A DNA stretch of 64,000 nt. Source: Cytidiella melzeri. Its lineage: Eukaryota; Basidiomycota; Agaricomycetes; Polyporales; Irpicaceae. The notes beneath the pieces were generated by a model, which searched no databases, was not told where the DNA came from, and saw only the letters and a list, made by a program, of their open reading frames with translations. The DNA lies in contig JABYQR010000207.1 in assembly GCA_022592445.1 (NCBI GenBank), forward strand, positions 1 through 64,000, given 5' to 3'. Of this stretch, positions 20,802 through 34,200 are shown in pieces. Both the position numbers and the translations under genes were made by a program. The stretch's first letter is position 1; the number at the start of each line of letters is the position of its first letter.

Positions 20802-23800
20802 ATGAAACTCAAGGAGATCCACAGGACGTCGACATTCGCATGGTCTCCCTCGCCGTCCCTGCCGCTTGTTGCTACTGGTACTGTTGCCGGGGCGTTGGAT
20901 GAGTCCTTCAGCAACAACGGTCAACTGGAAATTTGGGCACCGGACTTTTTGGACAAACACGAATATGACCTCGGTGAAGAAGGTCAAGCGGAAGCTAAAG
21001 CAACAGTTACGACGACTTCCCGCTTCAATCGCTTAGCATGGGGCTACACGGATGGCGGACGTGACAGAGGTGTCTTAGTTGCCGGTATGGAGAACGGAGA
21101 GTTGGACATATGGGATCCGTCAAAGATTTTGGTTCACGCAGAGTACGTGTTTATGCTATTTCAGTAGAGTCATATTGTGTCTCAGCCCACGTTATAGTAA
21201 CTCCGAATCTCTTATCCTCCGAAATAAGACTCATACAGGTCCTGTGCGTGGGCTTGACTTCAATCCTATTCAAACGAACCTTTTCGCATCTGGTGCTGTC
21301 AACGGGGAGGTGAAGGTTCTCTGTCCCTCTTTTTTTTTTTTGCTTTCTCACTCTTGATCAGATATATGTATGGGATCTGAAAGACCCCAGCAAGCCGTAC
21401 TCGCCAGGGACGCGCAGTACCAAGCTTGACGAAATTACGTCTGTAGCGTGGAACCATCACGTTCAGTATGCTCTCGCAGCAGCAAGTAGTACTGGCTATA
21501 CAGTCGTCTGGGACCTCAGAGGCAAGCGAGAAGTGGCAGCATTGGCATACGGAGGTGGTGCAGGTACTCAAGCTGGATTGCAAGGGTTCGGTGCAGCAGG
21601 TCTCGCTGTTGGCGGACGTCGCGGCATGAGCGACGTCGCATGGCATCCGGATAATGTAAGGCAGGCTCGGTCTCCACATACACAAATCTGACCTTGCCTT
21701 AGGCTACACGACTTGTGACATCCTCCGAAGACGACACATCGCCAGTCATCATGGTCTGGGATTTACGCAACGCGCGCGCTCCAGAGAAGGTCTGAATGTG
21801 ATCATTATCATCGTTGATATCAATACTCACATGTATGCAGATATTGACAGGCCATGAGAAAGGAGTACTTTCACTCTCATGGTGTAAGCAGGATGCAGAC
21901 CTTCTTTTGTCATGTGGGAAAGACAACAGAGCTCTTTGCTGGAATCCTCAAACATCAGAGATCATCGGCGAGGTAAGTCCCGTTGCCTATGAAGCTAGCA
22001 GCCTTGATTCTCACTCCGTGCAGCTTCCTTCCGCCGATAACTGGGCTTTCCAGGTAGATTGGTGTCCTCGTAACCCCGATCTCTTTGCGACCGCATTCTT
22101 CGATGGCACTATCGGCATTCACTCGATCCAATCCACGAACGATTCCTCTGAGACTGCAGTCCCTACCTCCAATGTAGACGCGTCAGACGTCTTTGGTACC
22201 CCAGGGTTCTCGAGGGCAAGCAACGCCACACTATCCCTGAAGCAGCCTCCGAAATGGCTCCGACGGCCGGTCTCGAGCACCTTTGGGTACGGTGGACAGC
22301 TTGTGTCTGTCAACAATCTGCCTTCCGCTCAAGGTAAACATCAGAGTGGCATCGTGCATCTCAGAAAACTTGTGACAGAGACCGATGTGATACAACGCGC
22401 CACGAAGCTTCAGTCTGCCATTCAGGACGATACACTACAGGCGCTTGCTGAAAAAAAAAGCTCCGATGACAAGCACGCCGATGTTTCAGCTGGATGGAAG
22501 GCTTTACTGAGTCTTTTCCAAGCCAATTCCAGGGATGAGCTGATCACGCTTCTCGGCTTTTCCAAGGCAGAGATTGCTGCTCGCGTGGCTGAGGCCATTT
22601 CAAATCTCAAGGCATCTACTGCCGCTCAAAGCCAATTCCCAAGGGAACAGGACGTAACCGAGGGTGTCTCGGTCACCCGTGAGCCAGTGGTCTCGTTTGC
22701 CGAGCCCGAACGAGAACCTTCTCCTACGTTGTCGGAGACCGAAGAAGAAAGCGGAGTTCCAGAGACTACACCATCTGAATTGAGCACCAGCGCAGCTTCG
22801 GATGCCACTCACCAGGCGGACGGCGAGTCTACCACTACCGCCCCGAGTCTGTTTGGCGATGAACTCGCAGGGACGCCTCAAATAGATGCTGCAGCGGACT
22901 TCTTCGGGAGCATCGGCACTCGTCAGGATGAGCCTGAGCTTCAGGTGCCTCATCACAACTATCCAGTCGATTCGTCCGTGGCTGCTACTGTCGGTTCACG
23001 GCCTTCTTCTGCCGCTTCAGACACTTTGAAGAACAACACCTTCAGGATCTATCCCTCGAACGAAGCTGAGACTGACCGTCTGCTCACTAAAGCACTCGTA
23101 TTGGGCGACTTCGAATCTGCGGTCTCTCTTTGCTTGTCCGCCGATCGCTTTGCTGATGCCATTCTCCTCGCGGTTCGTGGCGGTCCTGAACTTCTTCAGC
23201 GCACACAGAAAACATACTTCGAGCGCCGTACCACTGACCTGCCATACCTTCGCCTCTTCCAATCCATCGTCACTAACGACCTCGACGACATTGTTCAAAA
23301 TGCAGATCTGAAAGAGTGGCAGGAAATTTTTGTTGTCATCTGCACTTTCGCCAATCAGGACGAATTTTCGGGCTTGGCTGAGCAACTAGGACAGCGTCTC
23401 GAGTTCCAAGCCAGTCTAGCGAAGGCGTCTTCCACCGAGGACGGCACACAGGCTGCAAAAGAATACAGGAAGAACGCAACCCTCACCTACCTAGCAGCCG
23501 GACGACTGGAGCGTTTGGTCAACATTTGGACTGAAGAATTAGCGGAAGATGAAACCACCTTGCTCTCTAATCCCGATGTATCCAACCTTTCTCGCTACAC
23601 CGCACATGCGTTAGCACTGCAGACATTCATCGAGAAAGCTTCGGTCTTCCGCAGCGCCATCAAGTACCAGGATATTGATCTGGACTCGACCAACACCAGC
23701 GGAGAAGAAGCCGACGCAAGGACTTACAAGCTTTCGGGTCTCTATGATCGCTACTTCGAGTACGCAGACCTGTTGGCAGCGCAAGGTCTCGTGAAAGAAG

Positions 23801-25575
23801 CCATATCGTTCTTGAAGCTGACTCCTGCAGGTTACCATGGTGCGAAGGGTAGCCATATCGACTTTACAGAGGGGCGCAAACGGTTGCAAATCGCCGCCGG
23901 CGCTTCTGCAATACCTCGAAGTGACTCTCTTCTTTCGAACGCAGTTGCTCCCTCCAAGGCAGGCACTAGCGTTCCAAGCACGTCTGCATATGGCTACAGC
24001 AACAGTTCGTACCCTGCTCCACAGCAACAAACATTCGTTCCTCAGCAGCCACCGGCTCCTGCTGCTCCATCGGCCTACAACGGATACAACAACTCGTACA
24101 ACGCGCCGAGCTCAGGTCCTTACGGTGTCTCGGCACCTGCTGCGCCGTCGCAGCAAGGATATCAACCAACTGCTCCTATGAGCTACCAGCCAGGACCTTA
24201 TACTCAGCAGCAACAATTCCAGAATGCTGCGCATGCCGGCAACACGTTCCCCCCACCTCGAGGTTCCACTCCATCTATCCCATTAGGTCCTCCGCCTAAA
24301 GGCACTGCTATCAAGCGGGACAACGGGGGCTGGAACGATGCTCCGGCTGCTGTGCCCCAGCGACGCACGCCTTCCAATCTTCCACTGAACAAGCCATCTG
24401 CTATCACGGCCCCATTCCCGAATGCCCCCTCTCCTACGATAATGCCTATGTCACCGCCTATTCATGGACAGCCGCCTAGCTCTTTGCCCCCTCCACCCCG
24501 TCCGGGAAGCGTGCAGCAGAGGCCCCCGCCTCCTCCAGGACAGCGGCTCCCTCCAGGGCCGCCACCTCCTTCGCAACAAGGACCAGGCCCATACCCACCT
24601 CCGCCTGGTGTGAGGGGTTCTGACGGGCCTCCACCCCCACTTGGGATGAACGCCCCTCCTACGCGGATGATGTCCCCTCCACAAGGCCCAAGCATGTCTC
24701 GAGGCCCTCCTCCAGGCCCATATGGTGCACTTCCTCGTGGTCACCTGCCTCAGCAGACTCCTCCTGCTCCTGCCTCGCATCTGCCACCTCCTCCTGGGCC
24801 TCCAATTCGAGGTACACCTTCACCAAACTTTAGCAGAGCCACGCCGCCTCCGCCTCAACAAGCTCCGTACGGGACCTCTCCACCGCAGGGTGACTACGGC
24901 ATGCCTCCTCAGCCTAGTTCGTTCGCATCTGTTCCTCCTCAAGGTCCTCCTCAGGGTCTCCCACCTGGACCTCCCCGTGCAGGCGGGCCAGGTGGGCCTC
25001 CTCATGGTGGGCCCGCTCAGCTACCCCCAGCACCACCAAAAGGGCCAGTTGCTCGTCCTGGTCCGAAATATCGTGGGTCAGCCAGACTTTGTAAATCTCG
25101 GTTACTAATGACGGTTGTCTTTGCAGCGGCCGGTGATCGATCCCACATCCCCCCTCACCTCACTCCGATATATGTCGTAATAAATGGTGAACTCGATCGT
25201 CTCAAGCAGGTGACCCCTGTGAGTTTGTACTCTTGCTCCAGCTATTTCTTATCTTGCTCATGGTGTTTTCTAGCCGTCGCAAAAGCGTATGATCGATGAT
25301 CTCGACCGGCGCATCAGCCCGTTGTTCGACGCGTTGAACTGCGAGACTCTGTCCAAAGGCGTGTGCGATCAGTTGATCTTGCTGACGAACGGTACGTGTT
25401 CACACGCTGAAATTGTCCGATGAGTAGACGGCTGAAATAGAAGGTTTTAGCTATGCAAGCGCGCGATCGCGAGACGGCGTTGGCGATCCACATAGACCTC
25501 TTGAGGACGGGTTCCTTGACGGACGACATTGGAATCTGGATGGCAGGAGTGAAGCAAGTGATCATGAGGCTGTAG
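20802..25575 (+). CDS. SEC31: COPII coat outer-layer protein SEC31
   Basis: The WD40/alpha-solenoid subunit that, with SEC13, forms the outer cage of COPII vesicles at ER exit sites. Eight exons (20802-21142, 21198-21309, 21362-21655, 21703-21789, 21841-25072, 25127-25218, 25274-25391, 25451-25575) join to 1,466 residues. The N-terminus MKLKEIHRTSTFAWSP is diagnostic, and WD repeats (VWDLKDP, VWDLRGK, VWDLRNA, TGHEKGV) fill about residues 1-330. A helical domain follows (about 370-800), then a long Pro/Gln/Gly-rich linker (about 830-1250) that binds SEC23/24 in the family. The C-terminal helical part carries YPAGDRSHIP and a conserved end RTGSLTDDIGIWMAGVKQVI. The length is within the fungal range. 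It is convergent with GPN2. Confidence 0.95.
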
Positions 25576-25770
25576 ATGAACCCAGAAGTAGAGCGTGTGA
25601 GCACAAAGGGAGCGATTGCACGTACGACATGATGTCGCCATACATGAAACGTCGTTCAAGAGCTGTTTTATTTGACTCGGAACGTAGACCGTAGACCGAA
25701 GTCTCAAGCAAAATGTCTGTTATTCATTCGTATACAAGATCGTTTAATTCGTTCATACGGTGGCGAAATA
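25576..25770. terminator. Convergent 3' region of SEC31 and GPN2
   Basis: 195 bp between two stop codons on opposite strands, so both poly(A) sites must lie here or overlap the opposite gene. No clear AATAAA is visible. Confidence 0.4.
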
Positions 25771-27021
25771 TCAACTCGGCTTATTTGAGCTCGAAGGTGG
25801 GTTTCTCTCCCTGATCTGCGTGTTCTTCGCCGCTTCCTGTACCAACTGACCTTCTCGTCGCCACTGTGCCTTCTCCCACGCATCCCACTCGTCCCGCGCA
25901 TCAATCCACCGTTCTTGAACATCCCGCGGATCACTTCTCGGGCCTCGCAAGGGTGCCATCGCACTCGAGAGCAGACCGTACTCATTCGGACGCTGGGCGG
26001 ACGAGACATCCATTGGGACGTCCGCGCCTTCTGGGACCTTCGCCGTCGGTGCAGGTACGAATACGCAACCTGTCGCTTTGTCGATGGCTCTTGTGAGGTG
26101 GAGCATAGATTCCTTGTCCTATAAACGTTCGAAGTAGGAGTTCAATTTGTACCGGAACAAGAAAGAACAAATCAAAACACTGCGATGCGACATTTACCTC
26201 TACTGCGAGCGTTTCGAACCCGACGAGACCGTAATCTTCAATGATGGAGCATATAGCTACGTTTAGCGCAGCAAATCGAGGTGTCGCAGACGACAGTGCG
26301 TTTTCGAGGTACGAGAGGTCTTGGACCTCGGTGTAGAAATCGAGGTTGAAGTCTTGCCGAACGCAAACACGAGCTCAGTTTCTCTCTCTCCTAGAAGGCC
26401 TCAAAAGAAAGACTAACCGAGATCGCCGTACTGCGTTATGAGGTCGACTTTGGAGAGAACGTTAACGTGGGGGAGCTCAAGATGCAGCATCGCTCTCAGG
26501 GACAGCATGAGCACCGAGATGAACTTGGAGGCGTCGGTCACGTAGTGAGCATCACAGAAATGGACGGCAGCTAGCTAGTCCGAACTGATCTTGAGTAACA
26601 AGCTACTTGAGGTGATGGGGTTTTTACGCACTCGGAAGCCGTTTTTTGACAATTTCTGTATGATCTTCTTCATACTCTCGTGGTTTGTGCTCAGCTCTAC
26701 CTGCCCAGGCAAGTCAAAGAGCACATAAACGTCCCCGAGCTCTTGAAGCCTGTCTTGCAACCAGTCGTAGTTCGCTTCGAGATACTCCATACAGTACAGC
26801 ATTCCGCCGTTGGGTCCGAGACCATACTCCTTCATGACATCTTCGAGCGTGACCAGCGAGGCAATGTCGACAGCGCAGGGATACGGTATGTTTTCGTTCG
26901 CGGGGTCCAAGTTCACGATGGCTATTGGACGATTGAGAGCCGTAAAGAGCTGGTACTTTCCATAGCAGTAAGTCGATTTCCCGCTGCCTGGTGAACCGCA
27001 GACGACCTCTCCAAAAGGCAT
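25771..27021 (-). CDS. GPN2: GPN-loop GTPase 2
   Basis: A small cytoplasmic GTPase that, with the GPN1/GPN3 group, helps assemble RNA polymerases and bring them into the nucleus. Four exons (27021-26632, 26574-26418, 26352-26198, 26118-25771) join to 349 residues. Visible motifs are the P-loop GSPGSGKST (residues 9-17), NLDPANE (37-43), the diagnostic Gly-Pro-Asn loop LGPNGG (68-73), [10 protein letters not shown] (101-110) and, in exon 2, [11 protein letters not shown], the base-recognition loop. LEYLEAN-type text (residues 80-84) marks it as GPN2 rather than GPN1 or GPN3. The C-terminal 60 residues are charged and less conserved. Confidence 0.93.
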
Positions 27022-27401
27022 TGGCGAAGGAGGAGGGAGGAGGAGGAGGAGGCGATGACTTACAACGGCATGAACAAGTAAGAGCGTCTACTGCAATCAA
27101 GGAGACTTTCAGGTTTTGTCATACGATTGGATCTCCATAGAACTGGGTACGGACTGCGATTGGCTGCGACAACCATGAGCGACGTATGTGGCCTGATATT
27201 GAAGCAGTCCGTTCAGCAGTAAAACAATTATCGTGAGTATCATACAGGGTACAATCCAGCAAATCTAACGCGTGCTACGTAGGGAACAGCGCCAGGGAAT
27301 AGTGTGGCCACTCAATGCCAGCAAACGAGTGTTTGGTTGAGAACGATGGACGGCGAGTGTCTGGTGAGAGTGATAGTATACTGATGAGAACCAACTTGAA
27401 A
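27022..27401. promoter_or_regulatory. GPN2 upstream region with an inverted CCAAT box
   Basis: 380 bp between the HAP3 stop and the GPN2 start. It contains GATTGGCTGCG (about 27158-27168), which is AGCCAAT on the GPN2 strand, the consensus for the HAP/NF-Y complex. No other element is evident. Confidence 0.45.
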
Positions 27402-27973
27402 TCATTCTTCTCTGCTTTCCGTGGCTTCGAGTCGTGCGCTCCCACTTGTACTTGTCTATGTTTGCAATTCGCCTGTCAGTTCAAGCACGCAGCAAAGGAT
27501 ACAACACATACCGTTCGCAACTTTGTCAAGTGTATCTTCAACGTCTCCGCATAATTCTCAAAACCAAGGGTGACCATCGCGTACAAAATGTCTTCCCCAC
27601 CGATCGTCTTGCGCTTCTCCATCTGGCACTTCTCTGCGGCCTCAGATGTTATGAAGCTGATAAACTCCGAAACACATTCTTGCACGCATTCCTTGGCCTC
27701 TTTAGATATCTTTGCCGTAGTCGGGACAGCTCCTTTCATGATGCGAGATACATTGGCGATCTATCAAAACGTTTGCCATAGCTGTGAGTCTCTGGAAAGG
27801 ACGGGGACGAGTGAGAGATGTTCTCTCACCGGCAAAAAACGGTCTTGCTCTCGATACTCGCCGACTTCCTGCTCTGTGATTGGCGCAGGCTCGGGTGCAT
27901 CTCGTGCTGGTTCTGGTGCAGGAGCTGAGCCATCTTGTTGAGGAGCGATTTCAGGTGGCGGGAATTCCGGCAT
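27402..27973 (-). CDS. HAP3: CCAAT-binding factor subunit HAP3 (NF-YB)
   Basis: The histone-fold subunit of the heterotrimeric CCAAT-binding complex, which pairs with HAP5 and recruits HAP2 in the nucleus. Three exons (27973-27830, 27760-27512, 27455-27402) join to 148 residues. The first intron joins DRFLP to [13 protein letters not shown], restoring the invariant NF-YB start. The histone fold (about residues 45-135) carries [41 protein letters not shown] and [13 protein letters not shown], all nearly identical to the family. The N-terminus is acidic and Pro-rich, and the C-terminal tail is short (17 residues after LTKLRT). The length is typical. Confidence 0.95.
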
Positions 27974-28286
27974 TACTGCTGATAGCGAAAGTTAGACAAC
28001 ACCCCGACTGTTTCAGCTTAGCAGCATACGCAATGCCACCGCTTTCAGAGCGTGACAAGCAAAGAGGTGTAGTCGAATGTGCCGACGGTAACACAGCGGT
28101 CAAAGAGCAAGTTGGAAACAAGGTGTTCAGTAAGCGCCTAGAGCTGTCCGGTCAACATCAGACTTGCTCAAGAAAATATTTGTGGCCATCACAGTTGATC
28201 CGTTCAAGAATACAATACAGCACGATTACACATACGAAACCTATAGGTAGTACCATAAAGCATTTCCGACAAAGTACATCAAGACT
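27974..28286. promoter_or_regulatory. HAP3 upstream region
   Basis: 313 bp between the BRR2 stop and the HAP3 start. It holds the HAP3 promoter and the BRR2 3' end. No distinct motif was identified. Confidence 0.4.
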
Positions 28287-31200
28287 TCACTCTTCCATCG
28301 CTTCATCACTCTCCATCTCCTCATCACTATCGCTGTCCTCTCCCTCAGCGACTTCGATAGGCTCCATGTCAATGTCGTGATCGGCACCAACATACGAGTC
28401 GCAGATGACATAGAGCTTGAGATTATGCGTTCCCTTGGGCAAAGTGAGCTCGAGCTTGATAGCCAACGACTTTTTGTTGACAGTGACGCGCTTGATGGAA
28501 TGCAGCTGGCGGCTGACAGGGTCACCGACCACGAGCCACCATCCTACCATTTTCTTGCCAGGGAAAAATGGTGCAATCACATTCTGCTCGTTGTCCGCCT
28601 CATCTTCGTCGTCCACATCGCGTGAGAGAGCGACTTGCAGCTGGATCGGCGAGCCAGCAGTGTATTCGCCCTTCGCAAGTGCGTGGTTGACGTCGAGGGT
28701 GGGATACGAATTGACGAATGTCGCGACGTCGCGCCTATATGCAGGGTTAGCATCTACTACGGCCACTCAAAGCTGGCAACTTACATTTGACGTGCATCCA
28801 TGTGCAGAAGCTTGTTGCGGTCCTCGTCTTCCATCTCCATAATGTCATACACAGACTCGATACTCGCCTCCTTGCAGCGCTTTATGACTTCAGGCTCAAA
28901 GTGTGGGATCTGCTTGAGGGGGGAATCACTGTCCCAGCACGCCTGAACACACATCTGAGATAGATCCATCGCCCCCAACGCGTTCAGCCAGGCATTTGAA
29001 GACATGACGTCCACACATGCCGACAGGAGGTTCAGCACCTTCTCCAATACGAGGACTTGATCCGCTGCGAGGTCGGGTGGTAACGAAAGACGGGAGAAGT
29101 GTGCTTGGAGTAGCAAGAATGTCTTGAAGTGGGGGGCTTCAAAGTCTGCTCGATCCAGCTTGACGGGTACACGGTCGTAGATCCTACGCAAAAGCACGTC
29201 CTCGTGACGACGGATCGGTATTGACTCGAATTCCGCAGAAGAGGAGACGACCTCCAGCAGGCCTTTGAGTTTTGTCCTCTCCTTCAACGACAGGGTGTAG
29301 ACCTCAACAGTGACGTCTTCAAAAATCATGATTATGTGAGTCTCAACGGCGACACAGACGATAGACTCACAAGATATGTTGTAGTATGCAGCAATCATGC
29401 CGAGATTTAGCGGCGACACGTCCATTTCATCCTCTACAAAATGGTAAACGGTCGTTCCAACTGACGAGGCGGTGGACATACCAATGGAGATACACTTGGA
29501 GTTCACTAGATCGTTCAAGGTACTCTCTACCAGCTCTGAAAGATGGTCAGAGAGGTACTGATGGCTGACATTGTGCAAGTTGTAGTAGTTCGGATTTTGC
29601 GTCATGCGACGGTAGAAGTACGTCCACGTCAGGATATCCTATGGAGCGAATCCAATCAATGTACCATGCAGATCGCTGCTGAACGACATACCATAGCATC
29701 CTGCTTGTTCTCGATTGTCTTGACTGCAATCTCTGCGAGGAAATAGTCGTGCAACATGTGCGTAGGCAGGTGAGACTCAATGGGCAAACCCTCGGCAAGG
29801 AACTTCTTGTAGAAGTCCTTACGAGTTTGCTGGCACATGAGCACGCAGCGGCTTCTCTCATCTTCGCTTGGCCGACATGCACGACCCATCATCTGAAGCA
29901 CGTCCATCACAGGGTAGTCGACATAGCGGTGTTCCTTTCCCTCGTAGTACTGGACGCCCATGATGATCACCATATAGCTCGCCACAGGAAGGCTCCAGGC
30001 TGTGTCCTGTGAAATGAGTCAGTACGTTGCGAATCCATACAGATACCACCGTCAGTACCTTAGAGGCAATCAGTACTTGGATAGCACCAGATTGGAACAG
30101 TCGTTCGATGATGCGCTTGTCCTGCTTGTCGAGAGCTTCGTGATAGTAGCCAATACCGTGCTTCAATGTTTCTACCAAACCCTTGTCAGAAACGTGATCC
30201 AAGTGAGGCTGAAGGTCTTCAAGCTCGATATTCAGAAAGCGATTTTCTTCATCGTCTGCGCCACAATGAGTGATAATGTCGTCCGCTGTGAGTCGACATT
30301 GCCGACGGGAAGGCACAAATATGATGACAGGCTTCGTAGCAGAGTGCTCGACGATGGCAAGATAGGCAGGTTTTGACATGGCGATCATGAGAGATGGGAA
30401 GTGTGGGACGCTAAAACTCTGCAGGTGTATGTCCATGTCCAATGGTCGGGCACTACATGTCTAAGTAAGCCAGGCAGAAATATACACGCACAGTAAACTC
30501 ACCTAGGAGGGAAGTTGAAGATAGCATGCGAAGGAGCGCCAATCCACTCTCCGAGATCTCTGGCGTTGGCAAGCGATACACCACATGCAACGATACGAGT
30601 CTTGATCTCAGTCTGCGCAGATACATATCGTGTTCGAGAGAGGATGACCTCGTAGGTCGGGCCCACTTCACCGCCGAGAAGCTGCACTTCATCCGCGATA
30701 AGTAAACCGATGGTCTGCACATTCTTTCTTTGGCGCCATCTTCTGGAAATGACATCCCACTGCGACAATTATAAGTCAGCTGCGAACCGGGATCATGAAG
30801 AACATACACACCTGAGTTGGGGTGCAAACAATCAAATCACCCTTCTCCAGCAGGCGAAGGTCGGCCGTGGTCTCTCCCGTAAAGCTAACGATCTCCTTTC
30901 CTCCCTGGAGTTTGCCGAACTTGCTTCGCCACTCTGCTACTCGCAGGTCCACCATGTCCTGATGTGGCTCAATGCAAACTGCCCTCGGTTGTTCGCGTTT
31001 GCTCCATAACCGAAGCAGAGCGAATTCAGCACATATAGTTTTGCCGCTTCCGGTCGGTGCGCCAACAAACACATTGTCATCCGTGGTATATAGCGCCTGG
31101 AATACTTGCGTCTGGATCTTATTAAAGGCGCGGACAGTCGAAGAGTAGATGCTTTCAAACTCCTTGTTGTGTAAAGCAGACACGGGAAGAGCTTGAAGGT

Positions 31201-34200
31201 CTAGCAAGGGTGTCGGTGGAGGGAACTTCTCAGGAAGAATGAGATGCTTAAAGGAGATCGGTAGACGGGTTTCGCAGTGGAGCCAGCGGTCGGAGATAAC
31301 GGAGATGTAATAGTTCGGTGGAACCGGCTCGAACATCGGGACAGTGAGCGTGACATTGTGCTCATCTTCTGCATACCTTTGGCGAAGGACGAAGGTATCA
31401 TGGAAGAGTATGATTTCACCGTCAACGTCTTCCACGATTACCCAGAAGGATTCAGCACCGCTATGTACTTTCTCGTCCCATCGGAAATCCGGCGTAATCG
31501 TCAAGTCAATTCGAAGAAGCGAGCGGGTTATAGGCTGCACTTGAGCCGATAGCCTGAGAAAGTTGCTTAACAGCATAAAGGCGCATAGATGTAACGATAC
31601 TTACTGTAGCTTGGGAAAGCTATGAACGAGACGATGCACGAGCTTCCCCGCATTCTGAACGCCAATAAGCTCACCAATCTCTGCAGGATTCTAGGACACA
31701 CATCAGAAAGGGGTTCAAATAGGTCTACACTGAACTCACCAGGTCGAAGTAGCGGTACCATGGCTAAACGTCACGAAGTTAGATCCAGTATACACACGAG
31801 CGAGGATATGCTTAGACATACGAATTGCTTGCTCTCCGCTTTCCGCACAATATCACGGGGAATGCCCTTGAATTGGCGAAGAGGGGTCATTGAGCCCCAC
31901 CTGAGATTATTCAGTAAGTCTCACCTCGCACAAGATATTGGACTAAGATCTTACATCCTCCTTTCGATCATTTTAGAAAGATCCAGAGCAGCCTTTGCAG
32001 GCACAGCCCAGCCGCGTTTCAGGCAAATTTCGAACATGGCACGGATGATACTATATATCACATGAATAAGACCATAGAGGAGATGAACGTTAATTGCTTA
32101 CCGTCCTGCAGACTGGTGAACGTAAACCATATCCGCAACCAGGGCGAAACCTTCTAACTTGAGCTGAGAGATATACGCCTGTAGAAGGACGTTGATCTTG
32201 GCGGCCGGCTCTTCAACAGTCTCCTTGACAGGGATGGGGACTCTCTCCAGGAGTTTACCAAGTTCGAGTTTCTCCTGCAAAAGATGGATTAGATTTGACT
32301 TCGACGGCACGTGGCAGTGGCAGGCAGACGTACGTCTTGTCTGACTGGAATCAACTTGAACTCGTTTGAAAGAGCGAATACACGGAACATCTCCAGCATC
32401 GACATTGTGGGTCGAAGGTGCTGATTGTAGACTGCCATCGAGTTGTACGTAACGTAATAGTAGGAAGCGATACGGCCCAACTCCGTGCTTTGGAAGCGTC
32501 CGGAAACACGCTCATACTTGACGAGATGGCATTTCTCTAGTAATGCGGCTGCGGTGTGAACAATATCGGCGCGCTTCTGAACGAGGGAAGGGTCGTCGTC
32601 TTGGTAATCGGTACCGACGCTGTACAATACAGGATCCTTCAACATACGGACATACCTGGTAATCAATCAGCGATATGTGGATGACAGTGAGCTCAGGAGG
32701 ACCTACAAGTACGTATACCCGAGCCATTGAACAGCCTCGTCTCGGTTCCTGATCGTTCCAAGTACTATCTCCGCGTTGAGGTTATCGGCGAGCTTGGACA
32801 CGAATTGAGACTCGATAGGCAGCTGCTGGTTCATCAAGCTGAGGTAATATTGCAGCTCCGAGTGATTGGTGATGATGATGCCCTCACCGAACGTATCGAA
32901 CTGCGGACGTCCAGCGCGACCAAGCATCTGCAGCACGTCTTGGGACGAGAGTTCAACCCAGCGGCCCTTCTCAGGATTGTAGATTTGGGTGCCTTTGATA
33001 ATGACCGTGTGTGCAGGAAGATTCACACCCCAGGCCAATGTCGCGGTACATACCAATACCTGCAGATGACCATCTGCGAACAACTCTTCGACAAGTCCAC
33101 GATCCTCACGAGTCATCCCAGCGTGATGAATACCGAAACCGAACTGCAGAAGATCTTTCAAGTTGGGGTCCTTGACGTTATTGGCCTCCTCAAGCAGAAT
33201 CTCGCGAGTCGCACCCTCAGGCTTAACGAATTGAGTGATAGTCTCCTTCTCCATGGCCATGTCGCGAATGAACTTCGCCGTCTTTGCCGTCTCCTTTCGA
33301 CTGTGCACGAACACGAGCGTCTGATTTTTGCCTGCTTGATCGAGGACTTTCTCGTAACAGACCTCATTCAGGACTTGATACCGCTTGATCGCCTTCTTCT
33401 CAGTGACCCCGATGAACTGCTGCTGTAGGGGGCAAGGACGAGAGGAAGCGTCGAAGTAGAAGAGACCTTTCTGAGTGTCCACACGAAGGAATGTGGCAAC
33501 GTCTTGATAATTCGGCAGGGTCGCCGAGAGACCAACCAGACGTGTGTATTCCCCAGTTTGCTCCATACGCCTAATCGTCCTGGCAATAATGCTCTCCAGA
33601 ACCGGTCCACGCTCGTCGTGCAGCAGATGAATCTCGTCGATGATGATGAGACGAACGAGGTTCGTGTAGCTGGTATCAGTGCTTTTGCGCGTAATGACAT
33701 CCCACTTTTCCGGAGTGGTGACGATAATCTGCGTCTCAGCGATCTGCTGCTTCGTCATTTGGGAATCGCCAGTCAGCTCCCCAACTTTGATACCAAAGAC
33801 CCCTAGTCGTGAGCTGAAGTTTCCGACCATTTCCTGCACAAGGGCCTTCATTGGCGCGACATAGACAATCTTGAAAGCGTCGAGGTCAAAGGAACCTGTT
33901 CCCTCGTCTCGATGCTTCGACAGCTCGTTGAGAATGGTTAACATCGCGACATTGGTCTGAAATGTATTGTGAGATTCGATGACTGAAAAGGGACGCAGCG
34001 GGCACATACCTTTCCAGCACCGGTAGGAGCACAAAGCAGGATAGGCTCGTCAGTGCCAAAGGCAATTGGGTACAGCTTGCTTTGCACGCGATTCAAATTC
34101 TTGATACCCTTGAAACCTTCCTGTGCCCACGCGGGGAGCTCGATAACTGGAACCAGTGATGACGGTGCAAGATCAGCTTTTTTCGGAGCTGGGACGTGAA

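Noticed and set aside
24451..24780. Long antisense frames rich in Gly, Arg and Trp opposite the SEC31 linker
   Set aside because: These are shadows of the Pro/Gly-rich SEC31 coding strand.
30560..30720. Degenerate DEVQ box in the second BRR2 helicase cassette as evidence of decay
   Set aside because: The second cassette of BRR2 is naturally degenerate in other species; the rest of the gene is intact.
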